This document shows, in pieces, positions 52,222 through 61,367 of a DNA stretch of 64,000 nt. The stretch is from Vibrio sagamiensis NBRC 104589. Its GTDB lineage: Bacteria > Pseudomonadota > Gammaproteobacteria > Enterobacterales > Vibrionaceae. A model generated the notes under the pieces. The model ran no database searches. It saw only the letters and a program-made list of their open reading frames with translations, and was not told the DNA's origin. The position numbers were made by a program, and so were the translations under genes. The DNA lies in assembly GCF_007990935.1 (NCBI RefSeq), contig NZ_BJXJ01000006.1, positions 1 to 64,000 of the forward strand, written 5' to 3'. Numbering within the stretch: position 1 is the first letter of the stretch; each line of letters opens with the position of its first letter.

Positions 52222-53388
52222 ATGAATTTGCATGAATATCAAGCCAAACAGCTGTTTGCAGAATTCGGGCTACCTGTACCTGAAGGTTATGCCTGTAATA
52301 CACCTCAAGAAGCGTTTGAAGCGGCGGGCCGTATCAGCACCGACAAAAAAGTTGTTAAGTGCCAAGTACATGCTGGTGGCCGTGGTAAAGCGGGTGGTGT
52401 TGAGCTTCATGATACCAAAGATGGTGTAAAAGAATTCGCTCAAAAATGGCTAGGTAAAAATTTGGTGACATACCAAACTGACGCAAATGGCCAACCAGTC
52501 ACCAAAATCCTTGTAGAAGAAGCATCGAATATTGCCAACGAGCTTTACCTTGGTGCGGTCGTGGATCGTGCAACGCGTAAAATCGTGTTTATGGCTTCTA
52601 CTGAAGGTGGTGTAGAAATCGAAAAAGTAGCGGAAGAAACGCCAGAATTAATCCACAAAGCAGCGATCGACCCTCTTGTTGGTCCACAGGCTTACCAAGG
52701 TCGTGAACTTGCATTTAAGCTTGGTCTTAAAGGCGATCAAATCAAACAATTTGTTAAGATCTTCTTGGGTCTTGGTAAAATGTTCTCTCAATACGACCTT
52801 GCTCTACTAGAGATCAACCCACTCGTTATTACGGGAGAAGGGGATTTATTGTGCTTAGACGGTAAGATCAATATTGACTCAAATGCTCTTTATCGTCAGC
52901 CTAAGCTTCGTGATATGCACGACTCTTCACAAGAAGACGAGCGTGAAGCGCATGCCGCTCAGTGGGAATTGAACTACGTCGCACTTGATGGCAACGTTGG
53001 TTGTATGGTTAATGGTGCAGGCCTAGCGATGGGTACAATGGATATCGTAAACCTTCACGGTGGTAAACCAGCAAACTTCTTAGATGTAGGTGGCGGTGCA
53101 ACCAAAGAGCGTGTAGCTGAAGCATTTAAGATTATTTTATCGGATGACAACGTTAAAGCGGTCTTGGTTAATATCTTTGGCGGTATTGTTCGTTGTGACA
53201 TGATTGCTGATGGCATTATCGGTGCTGTTAAAGAAGTGGGTGTAAACGTCCCTGTTGTTGTTCGTTTAGAGGGAACTAACGCCGATCGTGGTCGTGAGGT
53301 TCTTGCTAATTCTGATGTTGATATCATTGCTGCTGAGTCGCTAACCGACGCTGCTCAGAAAGTTGTTGCTGCTGCGGAGGCGAAATAA
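52222..53388 (+). CDS. sucC: Succinyl-CoA synthetase beta subunit
   Basis: 388 residues from the ATG at 52222 ([16 protein letters not shown]), the family start; the frame is open 15 codons earlier without similarity. ATP-grasp domain at the N-terminus with [16 protein letters not shown], and a C-terminal CoA-synthetase domain with [13 protein letters not shown]. Its stop codon overlaps the sucD ATG by one base. Confidence 0.97.
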   Translation: MNLHEYQAKQLFAEFGLPVPEGYACNTPQEAFEAAGRISTDKKVVKCQVHAGGRGKAGGVELHDTKDGVKEFAQKWLGKNLVTYQTDANGQPVTKILVEEASNIANELYLGAVVDRATRKIVFMASTEGGVEIEKVAEETPELIHKAAIDPLVGPQAYQGRELAFKLGLKGDQIKQFVKIFLGLGKMFSQYDLALLEINPLVITGEGDLLCLDGKINIDSNALYRQPKLRDMHDSSQEDEREAHAAQWELNYVALDGNVGCMVNGAGLAMGTMDIVNLHGGKPANFLDVGGGATKERVAEAFKIILSDDNVKAVLVNIFGGIVRCDMIADGIIGAVKEVGVNVPVVVRLEGTNADRGREVLANSDVDIIAAESLTDAAQKVVAAAEAK

Positions 53389-54260
53389 TGTCTGTATTAA
53401 TTAACAAAGACACCAAAGTAATCTGTCAGGGCTTCACTGGTGGCCAAGGGACTTTCCACTCAGAGCAAGCGATTGCATACGGTACACAAATGGTGGGTGG
53501 CGTTTCTCCGGGTAAAGGCGGTCAAATGCACCTTGGTCTACCAGTATTTAATACCGTGCGTGAAGCAGTGGAAGTAACGGGTGCAACGGCAACCGTTATC
53601 TACGTACCTGCACCATTCTGTAAAGATGCTATTCTAGAAGCGATTGATGCTGGCATTGAGCTTATCGTCACGATTACGGAAGGCATCCCGACCATGGATA
53701 TGATCGATGTGAAAGTTAAGTTGGAAGAGACTGGCGTTCGCATGATTGGTCCTAACTGCCCGGGTGTTATTACTCCTGATGAGTGTAAGATCGGCATCAT
53801 GCCTGGACACATCCATAAAAAAGGTAAAGTTGGTATCGTTTCTCGCTCTGGTACACTTACGTACGAAGCGGTTAAGCAAACAACGGATGAAGGCTTTGGT
53901 CAATCAACGTGTGTAGGCATTGGTGGCGATCCAATCCCTGGTTCAAGCTTTATCGATATTCTGAAGCTTTTCCAAGAAGACCCAGAAACTGAAGCCATTG
54001 TTATGATTGGTGAAATTGGTGGTACAGCGGAAGAGGAAGCGGCAGCATACATTAAAGAACACGTCACTAAACCGGTTGTTTCTTATATTGCTGGCGTGAC
54101 GGCCCCTCCAGGTAAGCGAATGGGCCATGCAGGCGCCATTATCTCTGGTGGTAAAGGGACCGCTGAAGATAAATTCGCCGCTTTAGAGGCAGCAGGTGTT
54201 AAGACAGTAAAATCTCTAGCTGAGATTGGACAAGGTCTGCGTGAAGTAACGGGTTGGTAA
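53388..54260 (+). CDS. sucD: Succinyl-CoA synthetase alpha subunit
   Basis: 290 residues. CoA-binding Rossmann domain ([18 protein letters not shown]) and ligase domain with the phosphohistidine H247 in [12 protein letters not shown]. Works with SucC to make ATP or GTP from succinyl-CoA. Last gene of the sdhCDAB-sucABCD string. Confidence 0.97.
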   Translation: MSVLINKDTKVICQGFTGGQGTFHSEQAIAYGTQMVGGVSPGKGGQMHLGLPVFNTVREAVEVTGATATVIYVPAPFCKDAILEAIDAGIELIVTITEGIPTMDMIDVKVKLEETGVRMIGPNCPGVITPDECKIGIMPGHIHKKGKVGIVSRSGTLTYEAVKQTTDEGFGQSTCVGIGGDPIPGSSFIDILKLFQEDPETEAIVMIGEIGGTAEEEAAAYIKEHVTKPVVSYIAGVTAPPGKRMGHAGAIISGGKGTAEDKFAALEAAGVKTVKSLAEIGQGLREVTGW

Positions 54261-54268
54261 ATAGCCAA

Positions 54269-54337
54269 ATTTGCAAATATTGGTATTTGCAAATACTCAG
54301 TTAAAAAGTAAAAGCCTGCCTAGTTTGCAGGCTTTTT
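54269..54337 (+). terminator. sucD 3' region: AT-rich hairpin plus terminator
   Basis: First an 11-bp stem, ATTTGCAAATA (54269-54279) / TATTTGCAAAT (54284-54294). Then the terminator AAAAGCCTGC (54310-54319) / GCAGGCTTTT (54327-54336) with a short U run. The terminator can also serve znuB on the other strand. Confidence 0.85.
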
Positions 54338-54386
54338 AGTGTGCTTAAGCTGTTAGCTTTATACTTATTTACGGTAGAGGATAAAC

Positions 54387-55172
54387 CTAAGTCCTACGTC
54401 GAATAAATTGGCTTAACATGAATAAGCTGGTTGCACTTATAACCACAGATGGGCCAGCTGGAGTATCAAAATTCCATGATAAACTTAACCCCATCAAGAC
54501 AGAAACAGAACCAATAATGGAGGCAATCAAAGCCATTTGCTCCGGAGAAGATGAGACTTTTCTAGCGGTTGCTGCTGGAATAATGAGTAACGATGTCATG
54601 ATTAATGCCCCGACAAATTTCATACCCACGGCAATCACAATGCCGACCATCAGCATAAGAACTAAGCGAACCAAGTCGATATTGACGCCTTCTACTGCGG
54701 CTAGCTCTTCACTGACGGTACTGGACAGTAGTGGTCGCCAGAACACAAATAAACAGGTGCCAATAGTCACAACACCGGCATAGATGAAAATTAAATCTTG
54801 TGGTGATACTGCCAGTAAGTCGCCAAAGAGATAACTCATCAAGTCTACTCGAACGTTGTCAAGAAAGCTGACAGAAACCAAGCCGATCGAGAGGGAGCTG
54901 TGCGCTAAAATACCCAGTAGCGTATCGGTTGCGACCACCTGCTGTTTCTGCAATGTGACAAGAACCACAGCCAATATCAAGCAGCACACGAGCAATGCCA
55001 AGTATAGGTTAACGTTAAGTAGAAAACCTAAAGCTAGGCCCATAAGAGAGGCATGAGCAAGCGTATCTCCGAAATAGGCCATTCTGCGCCAAACGACAAA
55101 TGAGCCAAGTGGGCCAGAGATGATAGCGATACCAAGGCCAGCCAGAATTGAGGGAAGTAAAAATTCAATCAT
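54387..55172 (-). CDS. znuB: Zinc ABC transporter permease ZnuB
   Basis: 261 residues from the ATG at 55172 ([14 protein letters not shown]); the longer frame begins inside znuC. ABC-3 family permease with about seven membrane spans and the conserved [22 protein letters not shown] region. Forms the channel of the ZnuABC zinc importer. Overlaps the 3' end of znuC by eight nucleotides. Confidence 0.95.
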   Translation of the reverse strand: MIEFLLPSILAGLGIAIISGPLGSFVVWRRMAYFGDTLAHASLMGLALGFLLNVNLYLALLVCCLILAVVLVTLQKQQVVATDTLLGILAHSSLSIGLVSVSFLDNVRVDLMSYLFGDLLAVSPQDLIFIYAGVVTIGTCLFVFWRPLLSSTVSEELAAVEGVNIDLVRLVLMLMVGIVIAVGMKFVGALIMTSLLIIPAATARKVSSSPEQMALIASIIGSVSVLMGLSLSWNFDTPAGPSVVISATSLFMLSQFIRRRT

Positions 55173-55950
55173 GGTGATGATGTCCGTGTGAATGAGCTGC
55201 ACAAGAATTTGCATCCCCTGAAACGGGAGAGCCCGCTAAATCATGGTGATGTGCGTGGTCATGATGGTAGAAGGCTAATGATTCTCTGGTCGCATTACCA
55301 AACAGTGCAATGTATGAAGGGTGCTTGGTGATGTCGGCGGGTGAACCAGAGCAGCAAACATGATGATGTAAACAAATGACTTCATCTGTTTTTGCCATAA
55401 CCAGGTGCAGGTCGTGAGAGACCATAAAAATACCGCACTCGAATCGATGGCGAATACTTTCAATTAAATCATAAAGATCAATTTGGCCTTGGATATCAAC
55501 ACCTTGAGCAGGCTCGTCTAGAACTAATAGCTCAGGACGCTGCAGCAGAGCGCGAGCCAGAAGTACGCGTTGACACTCTCCACCAGATAGGCAGTGCATA
55601 TTGTTATGAATTAAGTGTTCTGCTCCTACGAGTTTTAAGGCATCTAGACACTCTTGATGGCTGTACTTACCCGCCAAGTTTAAAAAACGCAGAACATTTA
55701 AAGGTAAAGTTTCATTGAGTGTTAGCTTTTGTGGGACGTAACCAATTTTTAGCTTTGGCTTTTTGCGCAAGTCGCCAGATGAGGGTTTTTGTAGGCCTAA
55801 GATAACCTTGACTAAGGTGGATTTTCCGGCGCCGTTTGGGCCGATGAGAGTAGTTATTTTACCCTTTACTAAATCCATGTTTATATTATCAAGAACTCTT
55901 CGACCGTCGAATTCTACGCACAGTTGTTCTAGGCGGACTAATGAAGGCAT
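55165..55950 (-). CDS. znuC: Zinc ABC transporter ATPase ZnuC, His-rich C-terminus
   Basis: 261 residues. Walker [10 protein letters not shown] (37-45), signature LSGGECQR (121-128), Walker B LLVLDEP (141-147) and the switch His in MVSHDLH. Powers zinc import with ZnuB. The last 35 residues contain twelve histidines (229-260) including HHDHAHHHD and HSHGHHHH, a probable zinc-binding tail. First gene of znuCB, divergent from znuA. Confidence 0.95.
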   Translation of the reverse strand: MPSLVRLEQLCVEFDGRRVLDNINMDLVKGKITTLIGPNGAGKSTLVKVILGLQKPSSGDLRKKPKLKIGYVPQKLTLNETLPLNVLRFLNLAGKYSHQECLDALKLVGAEHLIHNNMHCLSGGECQRVLLARALLQRPELLVLDEPAQGVDIQGQIDLYDLIESIRHRFECGIFMVSHDLHLVMAKTDEVICLHHHVCCSGSPADITKHPSYIALFGNATRESLAFYHHDHAHHHDLAGSPVSGDANSCAAHSHGHHHHD

Positions 55951-55973
55951 GAATGAAACTCATTTGCAAATTG

Positions 55974-55996
55974 ATAATGTTATAATGTAACATTAT
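55974..55996. promoter_or_regulatory. Zur-like operator between znuC and znuA
   Basis: Near-perfect palindrome AATGTTA-TAATG-TAACATT (55976-55994), extended by one or two pairs on each side, in a 78-bp gap between the two divergent zinc-uptake units. It resembles the gammaproteobacterial Zur box (GAAATGTTATANTATAACATTTC). Confidence 0.8.
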
Positions 55997-56028
55997 GCCA
56001 TTGTCCAGCCAAGATCCCAAGTAAAACG

Positions 56029-56952
56029 ATGAAAAGACCAATTTTATTTGCCCTAATAAGCCTTATAGCAGCATTGCCAGCTCATGCTGTGAATGTCGTA
56101 ACCAGCATTAAACCGATCCAAATGATTACCAATGAACTCACCAAAGGCATTACTGAACCTGATGTTATTGTTCAAAATAATGCTTCACCCCATGATTATG
56201 CCTTACGCCCTTCTGATATTAAAAAGGTGGTGAAGGCCGATTTAGTACTTTGGTATGGTGAAGATCTGGAAGGTTTTCTAGAGAAAGTTCTCGAAAATAG
56301 AAGTAACGTATTGACTATTAGTCAGATTCCAGGACTAGCATTGCGTAAATTTGAACGTGAAGAGCATGAGCATGAGCATGAGCATGAGCATGAGCATGAG
56401 GATGAGCATGAACATGAAGGTCATCACCATGGTATCTATGACCCACATTTTTGGTTAGGTGTTAAAACGACAGGTCAAGTCGCTGATGTTATTGCTCATA
56501 AACTCGCAAAAATTGATAGTGATAATGCAGAGAAATACTTAACTAACCTAAAAGAGTTTGAAGATAAGCTTCATGTTACTGATCAGGTTATCATGCAGCA
56601 GTTGAGTCCTATTCAAGATGCTGGTTATTTTGTTTTCCATGATGCTTATGGCTATTTTGAAGAGCGCTATGACCTTAATCAACTTGGTCGCTTTACCGTA
56701 TCACCAGAACGTAAACCTGGAGCTAAGACTCTCAATGAAATACATCAGATACTTAAGAAAGGAGAAGGATTGTGTGTTTTTGCAGAACCTCAGTTTACTC
56801 CGCAAGTGCTTGAAAGTGTAATGCGTGGCAGCAATGCTAGATTAGGTTCTTTAGATCCTCTAGGGTCAGATATTGAGGTTAAAAATGGCAGCTATTTTAC
56901 TTTTCTTAATGGAATGGCAGCAAGTTTTACTCAATGTTTGAGTACCAAGTAA
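56029..56952 (+). CDS. znuA: Zinc ABC transporter substrate-binding protein ZnuA
   Basis: 307 residues. Signal peptide to about residue 20 (PAHA/VNVV). Cluster A-I binding protein: zinc ligands H55 (NASPHDY), H140 (YDPHFW) and the later His in FVFHDAYGYF. A His/Glu loop at 111-134 begins with EEHEHEHE and ends EGHHHG, typical of ZnuA and thought to collect or sense zinc. The loop is encoded partly by a hexanucleotide repeat. Confidence 0.96.
   Translation: MKRPILFALISLIAALPAHAVNVVTSIKPIQMITNELTKGITEPDVIVQNNASPHDYALRPSDIKKVVKADLVLWYGEDLEGFLEKVLENRSNVLTISQIPGLALRKFEREEHEHEHEHEHEHEDEHEHEGHHHGIYDPHFWLGVKTTGQVADVIAHKLAKIDSDNAEKYLTNLKEFEDKLHVTDQVIMQQLSPIQDAGYFVFHDAYGYFEERYDLNQLGRFTVSPERKPGAKTLNEIHQILKKGEGLCVFAEPQFTPQVLESVMRGSNARLGSLDPLGSDIEVKNGSYFTFLNGMAASFTQCLSTK
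56362..56397 (+). repeat. Six tandem GAGCAT units inside znuA
   Basis: Six exact copies of the hexamer GAGCAT encode Glu-His pairs 112-123, then degenerate copies (GAGGAT, GAGCAT, GAACAT) follow. The length is divisible by three, so slippage would change the loop length without a frameshift. Confidence 0.9.
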
Positions 56953-57159
56953 CATAAATTTTGTTTATTTAGATAAGTAACCCATTGTTTACGTGATCCA
57001 GTAATAAGAATGAAAACCTTTGCAATAGTAACCCTTTTTTTAAGAGGGAATTAAGATAGTATATCTTGAGGATTAGTTATTCAAAATAATCGGTTTAAAT
57101 TACATTGCTGTAATTTTGGTTGATTGGATATCGAAATAGTTCCATGAAAGGTATTTGAG

Positions 57160-60100
57160 GTGCATCGGTTAGCGCTAATTTTCTTTGTTACGATTTTCTC
57201 TTATCAAGCGCTGGCTTCAAGTGAATCCAGCGCTGTTTTTTATCCTCTACCAAGCCAGGCAGAGGGCACGTTTATTAATGCAAAGAACCTCTTCTTATAT
57301 GGGCAAGGTGGCCTTTGGATTCATGATGTTCATGGACAGGTTCTTTTTTATGACGGTCAAACAACCTTACCTGATACAGGCAGTATTCTGCAAAAAAATA
57401 CTGAAGAAGTTGCTTATCAAAACGATGCCTTTTGGACTTTTTTTGATAATGAAGTTTTTAAAGTTTACCCCAATCAAGAGCAAAAACTCGTATTCAGTTT
57501 AAGGCCAGGTTCAAAAATTAGAAAAATTGGAACCTCTAAGGACTACATATGGGTCAGTGATGGCACATATTTTCATGTCTATAACACGATAACGCAACAG
57601 AGAGATAAATTCTCATTATTACAATTATATCAACATAGCAATAACAGATATGTTTACATTAATGATGCGATTTTAGTTGACCAAACATGGGTGATTGGGA
57701 CGACTGCTGGCGTTTACTTCTCTGACAAAAAGAGATTGAAACACATTACCACGTCAGGAACGCAGTATATTGAAACACTTTATTATTCCTCGAAACGACG
57801 TGAATTACTGGTAGGGACATTAACCGGGACATTATTCTATGAGACCGAACAGGGTATTGATATTATTGATAGTGTTAGTATTCCTCACGTACTTGCTTTC
57901 GCTGAAACAGACCTAGGGTATTGGATTGGCACGGAACAAGGTTTGTACCTGTTCTCTTTTTCTACTGGTGAAGTTAATGAAATGCTGCCTATTGGCTTTT
58001 TAGATGGGCCTCCCGCCCACACTAAAATATACTCACTGCTTAATGACAATATGGGAGGAATGTGGATGGCGACTGACCGGGGCATTTGGTATTACTCTGA
58101 ATTCAGTCAAATATTTAAACGTACTTCATTAGCAGGAAAACACCGTCAAGTTTCCACTACATATTTAAGACAAACCTTGATTGGCCCAGATAATTCTCTT
58201 TGGTTTACTGATGGCCAAGCTCTCTATCATTCAACCTCTGGTGGCATCACTAAAGTGTTGAATGTAGAGTCGCAGTTGAATGCCTTTACTTTTCAAGGTG
58301 AAAACATTTGGTTAGCGACAAAGATGGGTTTAGAAGTGTATAACTTGACTACTTTGAAGCGTTTAAATTTCCCATACCTTAAGGCAATAGCAGAAGAATC
58401 TGTTGATCACATTGTTACCGATGGAATAGAAAGACTTTGGGTATCAAGAGGCCATGAACTCTTAAGTATTAACACTTCGACAAAAGAAGTTAGGAACTTG
58501 GGGAGTGACTGGTTAGTAAGTAACTTTTTACCGTCAAAGATCACACGTTTATATTACCAAGATTCGCTTTTATTGATTGGTACTGATCATGGTGTTTATG
58601 AATATGATGGGAAGAAGATTCGCTTCGACCATTTATCTACGAATAGTGGAGAATCATTGGATATTATTACTGCAGCTAATGGCGAGCGGTGGTTTGCTTC
58701 TACGAATGGTGTGTTTAAGCACAGTGCTGAAGACAATGAAACTCGGCCCATTGAGTTGAGTGTCCCTAACGCTCTTCCAGCATGTATGATCAGTGATCGT
58801 AATGGCGTTTGGTTGGCTTCATCAGTCGGCTTAAGCTATTATAATTTGGAAGGTCAGCTTTTGAACAGCTACTCGTCATCTTTTGGGTTGATTTATAACG
58901 AATTCTTACCTGGAGTTTGTACTTCCACCATTGATACAAATTCAAGCCATAATATAAATCAACAAGGACTGGTCTTTGGTTCTATATATGGGTTAGTTCA
59001 AGCTAATGCCTCTCAATTACTTCATACCCACACTCCGGAATCTAAAATTATTATCAGTAGAATTCGAATAGGTAATAAATTGGACCTGATTGGTAATGAT
59101 GGAGCAGATAAATCAGCGTTTCCTTATGGTACTTCATTAAGTATTCTATTTGGGCTTATGCCTAAATTAGATCATCAAAAACTTTATTATCGATTACGTG
59201 AAGATCAAGCTTGGAAGAGGTTAGAAAATGGTCAACTGACGTTAGAGTATCTCAGCTCAGGTGAGTACAACTTACAAGTCAGTATAGGCCGCCGTCTTGC
59301 AATAAAAAAAACAGATTTAGAATACCAGTTTACTGTATTAAAGCCTTGGTATTTATCGATTTATGCTCAGGTTTTTTTTGTTGCACTCTTGCTATTAGTG
59401 ATTATGTTTGCAATATTTTGGCGCTCTCGTTGTGCCTTACGAGCACGCCTTGAATTGGCCGCCCAGGTGAAATTAAAAACAGCTCAATTGCGCCATCAAA
59501 GCCGTGTTTTACTCATGAATAACCAACAGCTTAGAAAGCAGATACAAGTGAGAAATTTATTAGTCGATCATATGGCTAGATCGATAAAAAGCAGCATCGA
59601 AGCAATTACGATGACTCTAGTTGGTGATCAGAATGAAAAGGTGCAGCATCATTTATCCAACACGCATTGGCAATTGAATGAACTTATAGTAGAACCCGAT
59701 CAATATCATGAAGGGAGTCAAAGTTATAATTTAAGTCAGTTTATCCAAGCCGTCATAGATGTTTGGCAAGCAGATTTTGCAAGAATGAAGATTAGTATTG
59801 AGTTGATTGATGAATATAAAAATCAATCTATCAAACTTGAGAGTTTTAACCTCGATATCATTCTTAATATTATTTTTGCTAACGTGCTTAAGCGATCTTT
59901 CCAATGTCAGAAAATGATAGTGACCTTAGAAAAGAAAGAGCAGGGCGTAGCATTATGTATCATCGATTATGGCATGCCTCTGTCCACTCTTGGTGCAATT
60001 AAAGGTCATACTTCTAAGCTTCAAGCCGATTTAAGTATCGAGAACCTTCCATTCTTAGTCGAAGAAAGTGGAGGGCAGCTGTCGATATTCTCATCAGACA

Positions 60101-60567
60101 GCCAAAATAAAATTGAGATCACTTGGCCTTTTGCGTTTAGATCAAAGTCTGATTTACAAAGTATCTCATACAGCGAGGTATCAGTAGACAATGAAAACTC
60201 ACCATCGCATCTTCCTTGCCCTGAAAAGGAATGGTTACTTAAAGTTTATACCCTAGTTGCAGATAACTATCAAAACCCAGAGTTTGGTACAGCCTCGGCC
60301 GCTAAAATGTTATTTATGTCGGAACGCAGCTTACAAAGGCGATTCAAATCGGCCACCTCAACTACGTTATCTAGCTACCTAACGGAAATACGCTTAGAGT
60401 TGGCTTGTGAGCAGTTACTCGAGGGGGTAAAAATCAGCGAAGTTGCTTTTAATTGTGGTTTTAATGATCCTTCCTATTTTAGTCAAAAATTCAAACTTCA
60501 TTTCGGATTATCACCTTCTAAATTTGTAATATCTCAGAAAATTCATAATGATATTGATGTCGAATGA
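57160..60567 (+). CDS. Transmembrane beta-propeller sensor with pseudokinase region and AraC-type DNA-binding domain
   Basis: 1135 residues from a GTG start with AAAGG 8 nt upstream. Signal sequence or anchor at 1-20. Residues 40-650 hold at least eleven propeller-type repeats (for example GYWIGTEQGLYLFS, GGMWMATDRGIWYYS, ENIWLATKMGLEVYN, GVWLASSVGLSYYN), probably two seven-blade propellers. A Y_Y_Y-like domain (about 660-727) and a membrane span (about 736-755) follow. Residues 765-1000 resemble HisKA plus HATPase, but R807 replaces the phosphoacceptor His (HMARSIKSS against the usual MSHEIRTPL), and the N and G boxes are degenerate. There is no receiver domain. Two helix-turn-helices of AraC type fill 1024-1125 (SERSLQRRF, ISEVAFNCGFNDPSYFSQKF). 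Ligand and targets unknown. Confidence 0.85.
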   Translation: MHRLALIFFVTIFSYQALASSESSAVFYPLPSQAEGTFINAKNLFLYGQGGLWIHDVHGQVLFYDGQTTLPDTGSILQKNTEEVAYQNDAFWTFFDNEVFKVYPNQEQKLVFSLRPGSKIRKIGTSKDYIWVSDGTYFHVYNTITQQRDKFSLLQLYQHSNNRYVYINDAILVDQTWVIGTTAGVYFSDKKRLKHITTSGTQYIETLYYSSKRRELLVGTLTGTLFYETEQGIDIIDSVSIPHVLAFAETDLGYWIGTEQGLYLFSFSTGEVNEMLPIGFLDGPPAHTKIYSLLNDNMGGMWMATDRGIWYYSEFSQIFKRTSLAGKHRQVSTTYLRQTLIGPDNSLWFTDGQALYHSTSGGITKVLNVESQLNAFTFQGENIWLATKMGLEVYNLTTLKRLNFPYLKAIAEESVDHIVTDGIERLWVSRGHELLSINTSTKEVRNLGSDWLVSNFLPSKITRLYYQDSLLLIGTDHGVYEYDGKKIRFDHLSTNSGESLDIITAANGERWFASTNGVFKHSAEDNETRPIELSVPNALPACMISDRNGVWLASSVGLSYYNLEGQLLNSYSSSFGLIYNEFLPGVCTSTIDTNSSHNINQQGLVFGSIYGLVQANASQLLHTHTPESKIIISRIRIGNKLDLIGNDGADKSAFPYGTSLSILFGLMPKLDHQKLYYRLREDQAWKRLENGQLTLEYLSSGEYNLQVSIGRRLAIKKTDLEYQFTVLKPWYLSIYAQVFFVALLLLVIMFAIFWRSRCALRARLELAAQVKLKTAQLRHQSRVLLMNNQQLRKQIQVRNLLVDHMARSIKSSIEAITMTLVGDQNEKVQHHLSNTHWQLNELIVEPDQYHEGSQSYNLSQFIQAVIDVWQADFARMKISIELIDEYKNQSIKLESFNLDIILNIIFANVLKRSFQCQKMIVTLEKKEQGVALCIIDYGMPLSTLGAIKGHTSKLQADLSIENLPFLVEESGGQLSIFSSDSQNKIEITWPFAFRSKSDLQSISYSEVSVDNENSPSHLPCPEKEWLLKVYTLVADNYQNPEFGTASAAKMLFMSERSLQRRFKSATSTTLSSYLTEIRLELACEQLLEGVKISEVAFNCGFNDPSYFSQKFKLHFGLSPSKFVISQKIHNDIDVE

Positions 60568-60679
60568 AGGGCAGATTAACTCATATGGCATTAAGCAAGT
60601 TGCTTGTAAATCTAGAAGAAAGTATCTATTAAAGAAAAAGTAGTGTTTGAAAAAGTTATGTTGGAGGATAAAAAAATAG

Positions 60680-60815
60680 CGTGGTATAACCGGGGGCGAC
60701 TATACCACGGGTGTCAACGACACCTTCGCTTGCTGCTGGAGTGACATGCTGCCATGTCACTTCTGGAATTCATGTCAGAAGTTATCTTCTGTATTCGTTA
60801 AATATACAAGATAAC
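60680..60815 (+). other. Array of five hairpins with alternative pairings
   Basis: 1: CGTGGTATA (60680-60688) / TATACCACG (60701-60709). 2: GGTGTC (60710-60715) / GACACC (60719-60724). 3: AGTGACATG (60740-60748) / CATGTCACT (60753-60761). 4: ACTTCTG (60759-60765) / CAGAAGT (60776-60782), overlapping 3. 5: GTTATCT (60781-60787) / AGATAAC (60809-60815) with an inner TGTAT/ATACA. CAGAAG can also pair with the second CTTCTG (60786-60791), and TGACATG with the second CATGTCA (60771-60777). No strong U run follows. Confidence 0.7.
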
Positions 60816-61086
60816 GTTTTGCTTAATTATAAGAATAACGACAGCGTAATATAAGAAAAGCGACAAAGTGTTAATTGATTTTAATGTTCTGTTTTTATTG
60901 GTTATTTTATCTTTATCGTTGAGCTTTAGGAGCAAGTATACTTATATATTTTTTATGTTTTTTTATATTTGACGAAAATAACGTAATTGTAATTAACATA
61001 TTTGACGTCGCCATTCCTTCAAACTGCAGAGTAATCTTTGATTTTAACCATTGAAGGATAGTTAATAGCGAAGTAATATCGCTTCT

Positions 61087-61115
61087 TGCTATACTATTAA
61101 TAAGAATATTTATCA
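61087..61115 (+). promoter_or_regulatory. feoABC promoter with overlapping Fur-like box
   Basis: Extended -10 TGC-TATACT (61087-61095); the start would fall near 61102. TAAGAAT-A-TTTATCA (61101-61115) matches 11 of 14 positions of the 7-1-7 Fur motif TGATAAT-N-ATTATCA and covers the start site, fitting iron repression. Confidence 0.55.
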
Positions 61116-61136
61116 TTTGCAATACGATTAAGGATT

Positions 61137-61361
61137 ATGATGAAGCTGTCAGAGATCACTCCCGGGCAAACGGTTACGATTCGTCTATTAGAAGGGCTTT
61201 CGCCAGATATCAGAAAAAAACTGATGGTAATGGGTTTGCTTCCGAATACAGAAGTGACTCTGGTTAGGCGCGCTCCTATGGGAGACCCTTTACAAGTGGA
61301 AGTGAGAGGCGTTTCTGTCGCTCTTCGAGAAAGCATCGCAAAAAATATTGAAGTGGAATAA
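61137..61361 (+). CDS. feoA: Ferrous iron transport protein FeoA
   Basis: 74 residues (73 if the second ATG at 61140, better spaced from AAGGA, is used). SH3-like small protein with the family core LLPNTEVTLVRRAPMGDP and VSVALRE. Cytoplasmic partner of FeoB. First gene of feoABC, six nucleotides before feoB. Confidence 0.94.
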   Translation: MMKLSEITPGQTVTIRLLEGLSPDIRKKLMVMGLLPNTEVTLVRRAPMGDPLQVEVRGVSVALRESIAKNIEVE

Positions 61362-61367
61362 ATCTAA

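Larger units (their letters stand above)
60568..61136 (+). other. Gap between the sensor gene and feoA
   Basis: 569 bases without a gene. 60680-60815 holds an array of overlapping hairpins; 60820-61080 is very AT-rich with an FNR-like half site (TTGAT, 61038-61042); 61087-61115 holds the feo promoter and a Fur-like box. Confidence 0.5.

Noticed and set aside
56362..56420. Tandem repeats in znuA as a possible CRISPR or mobile repeat
   Set aside because: In-frame coding hexamers with no spacers; they encode the ZnuA His loop.
60710..60820. Integron attC-like site within the hairpin array
   Set aside because: Stems are present but the core RYYYAAC/GTTRRRY boxes and the L boxes of attC are missing, and there is no gene cassette next to it.
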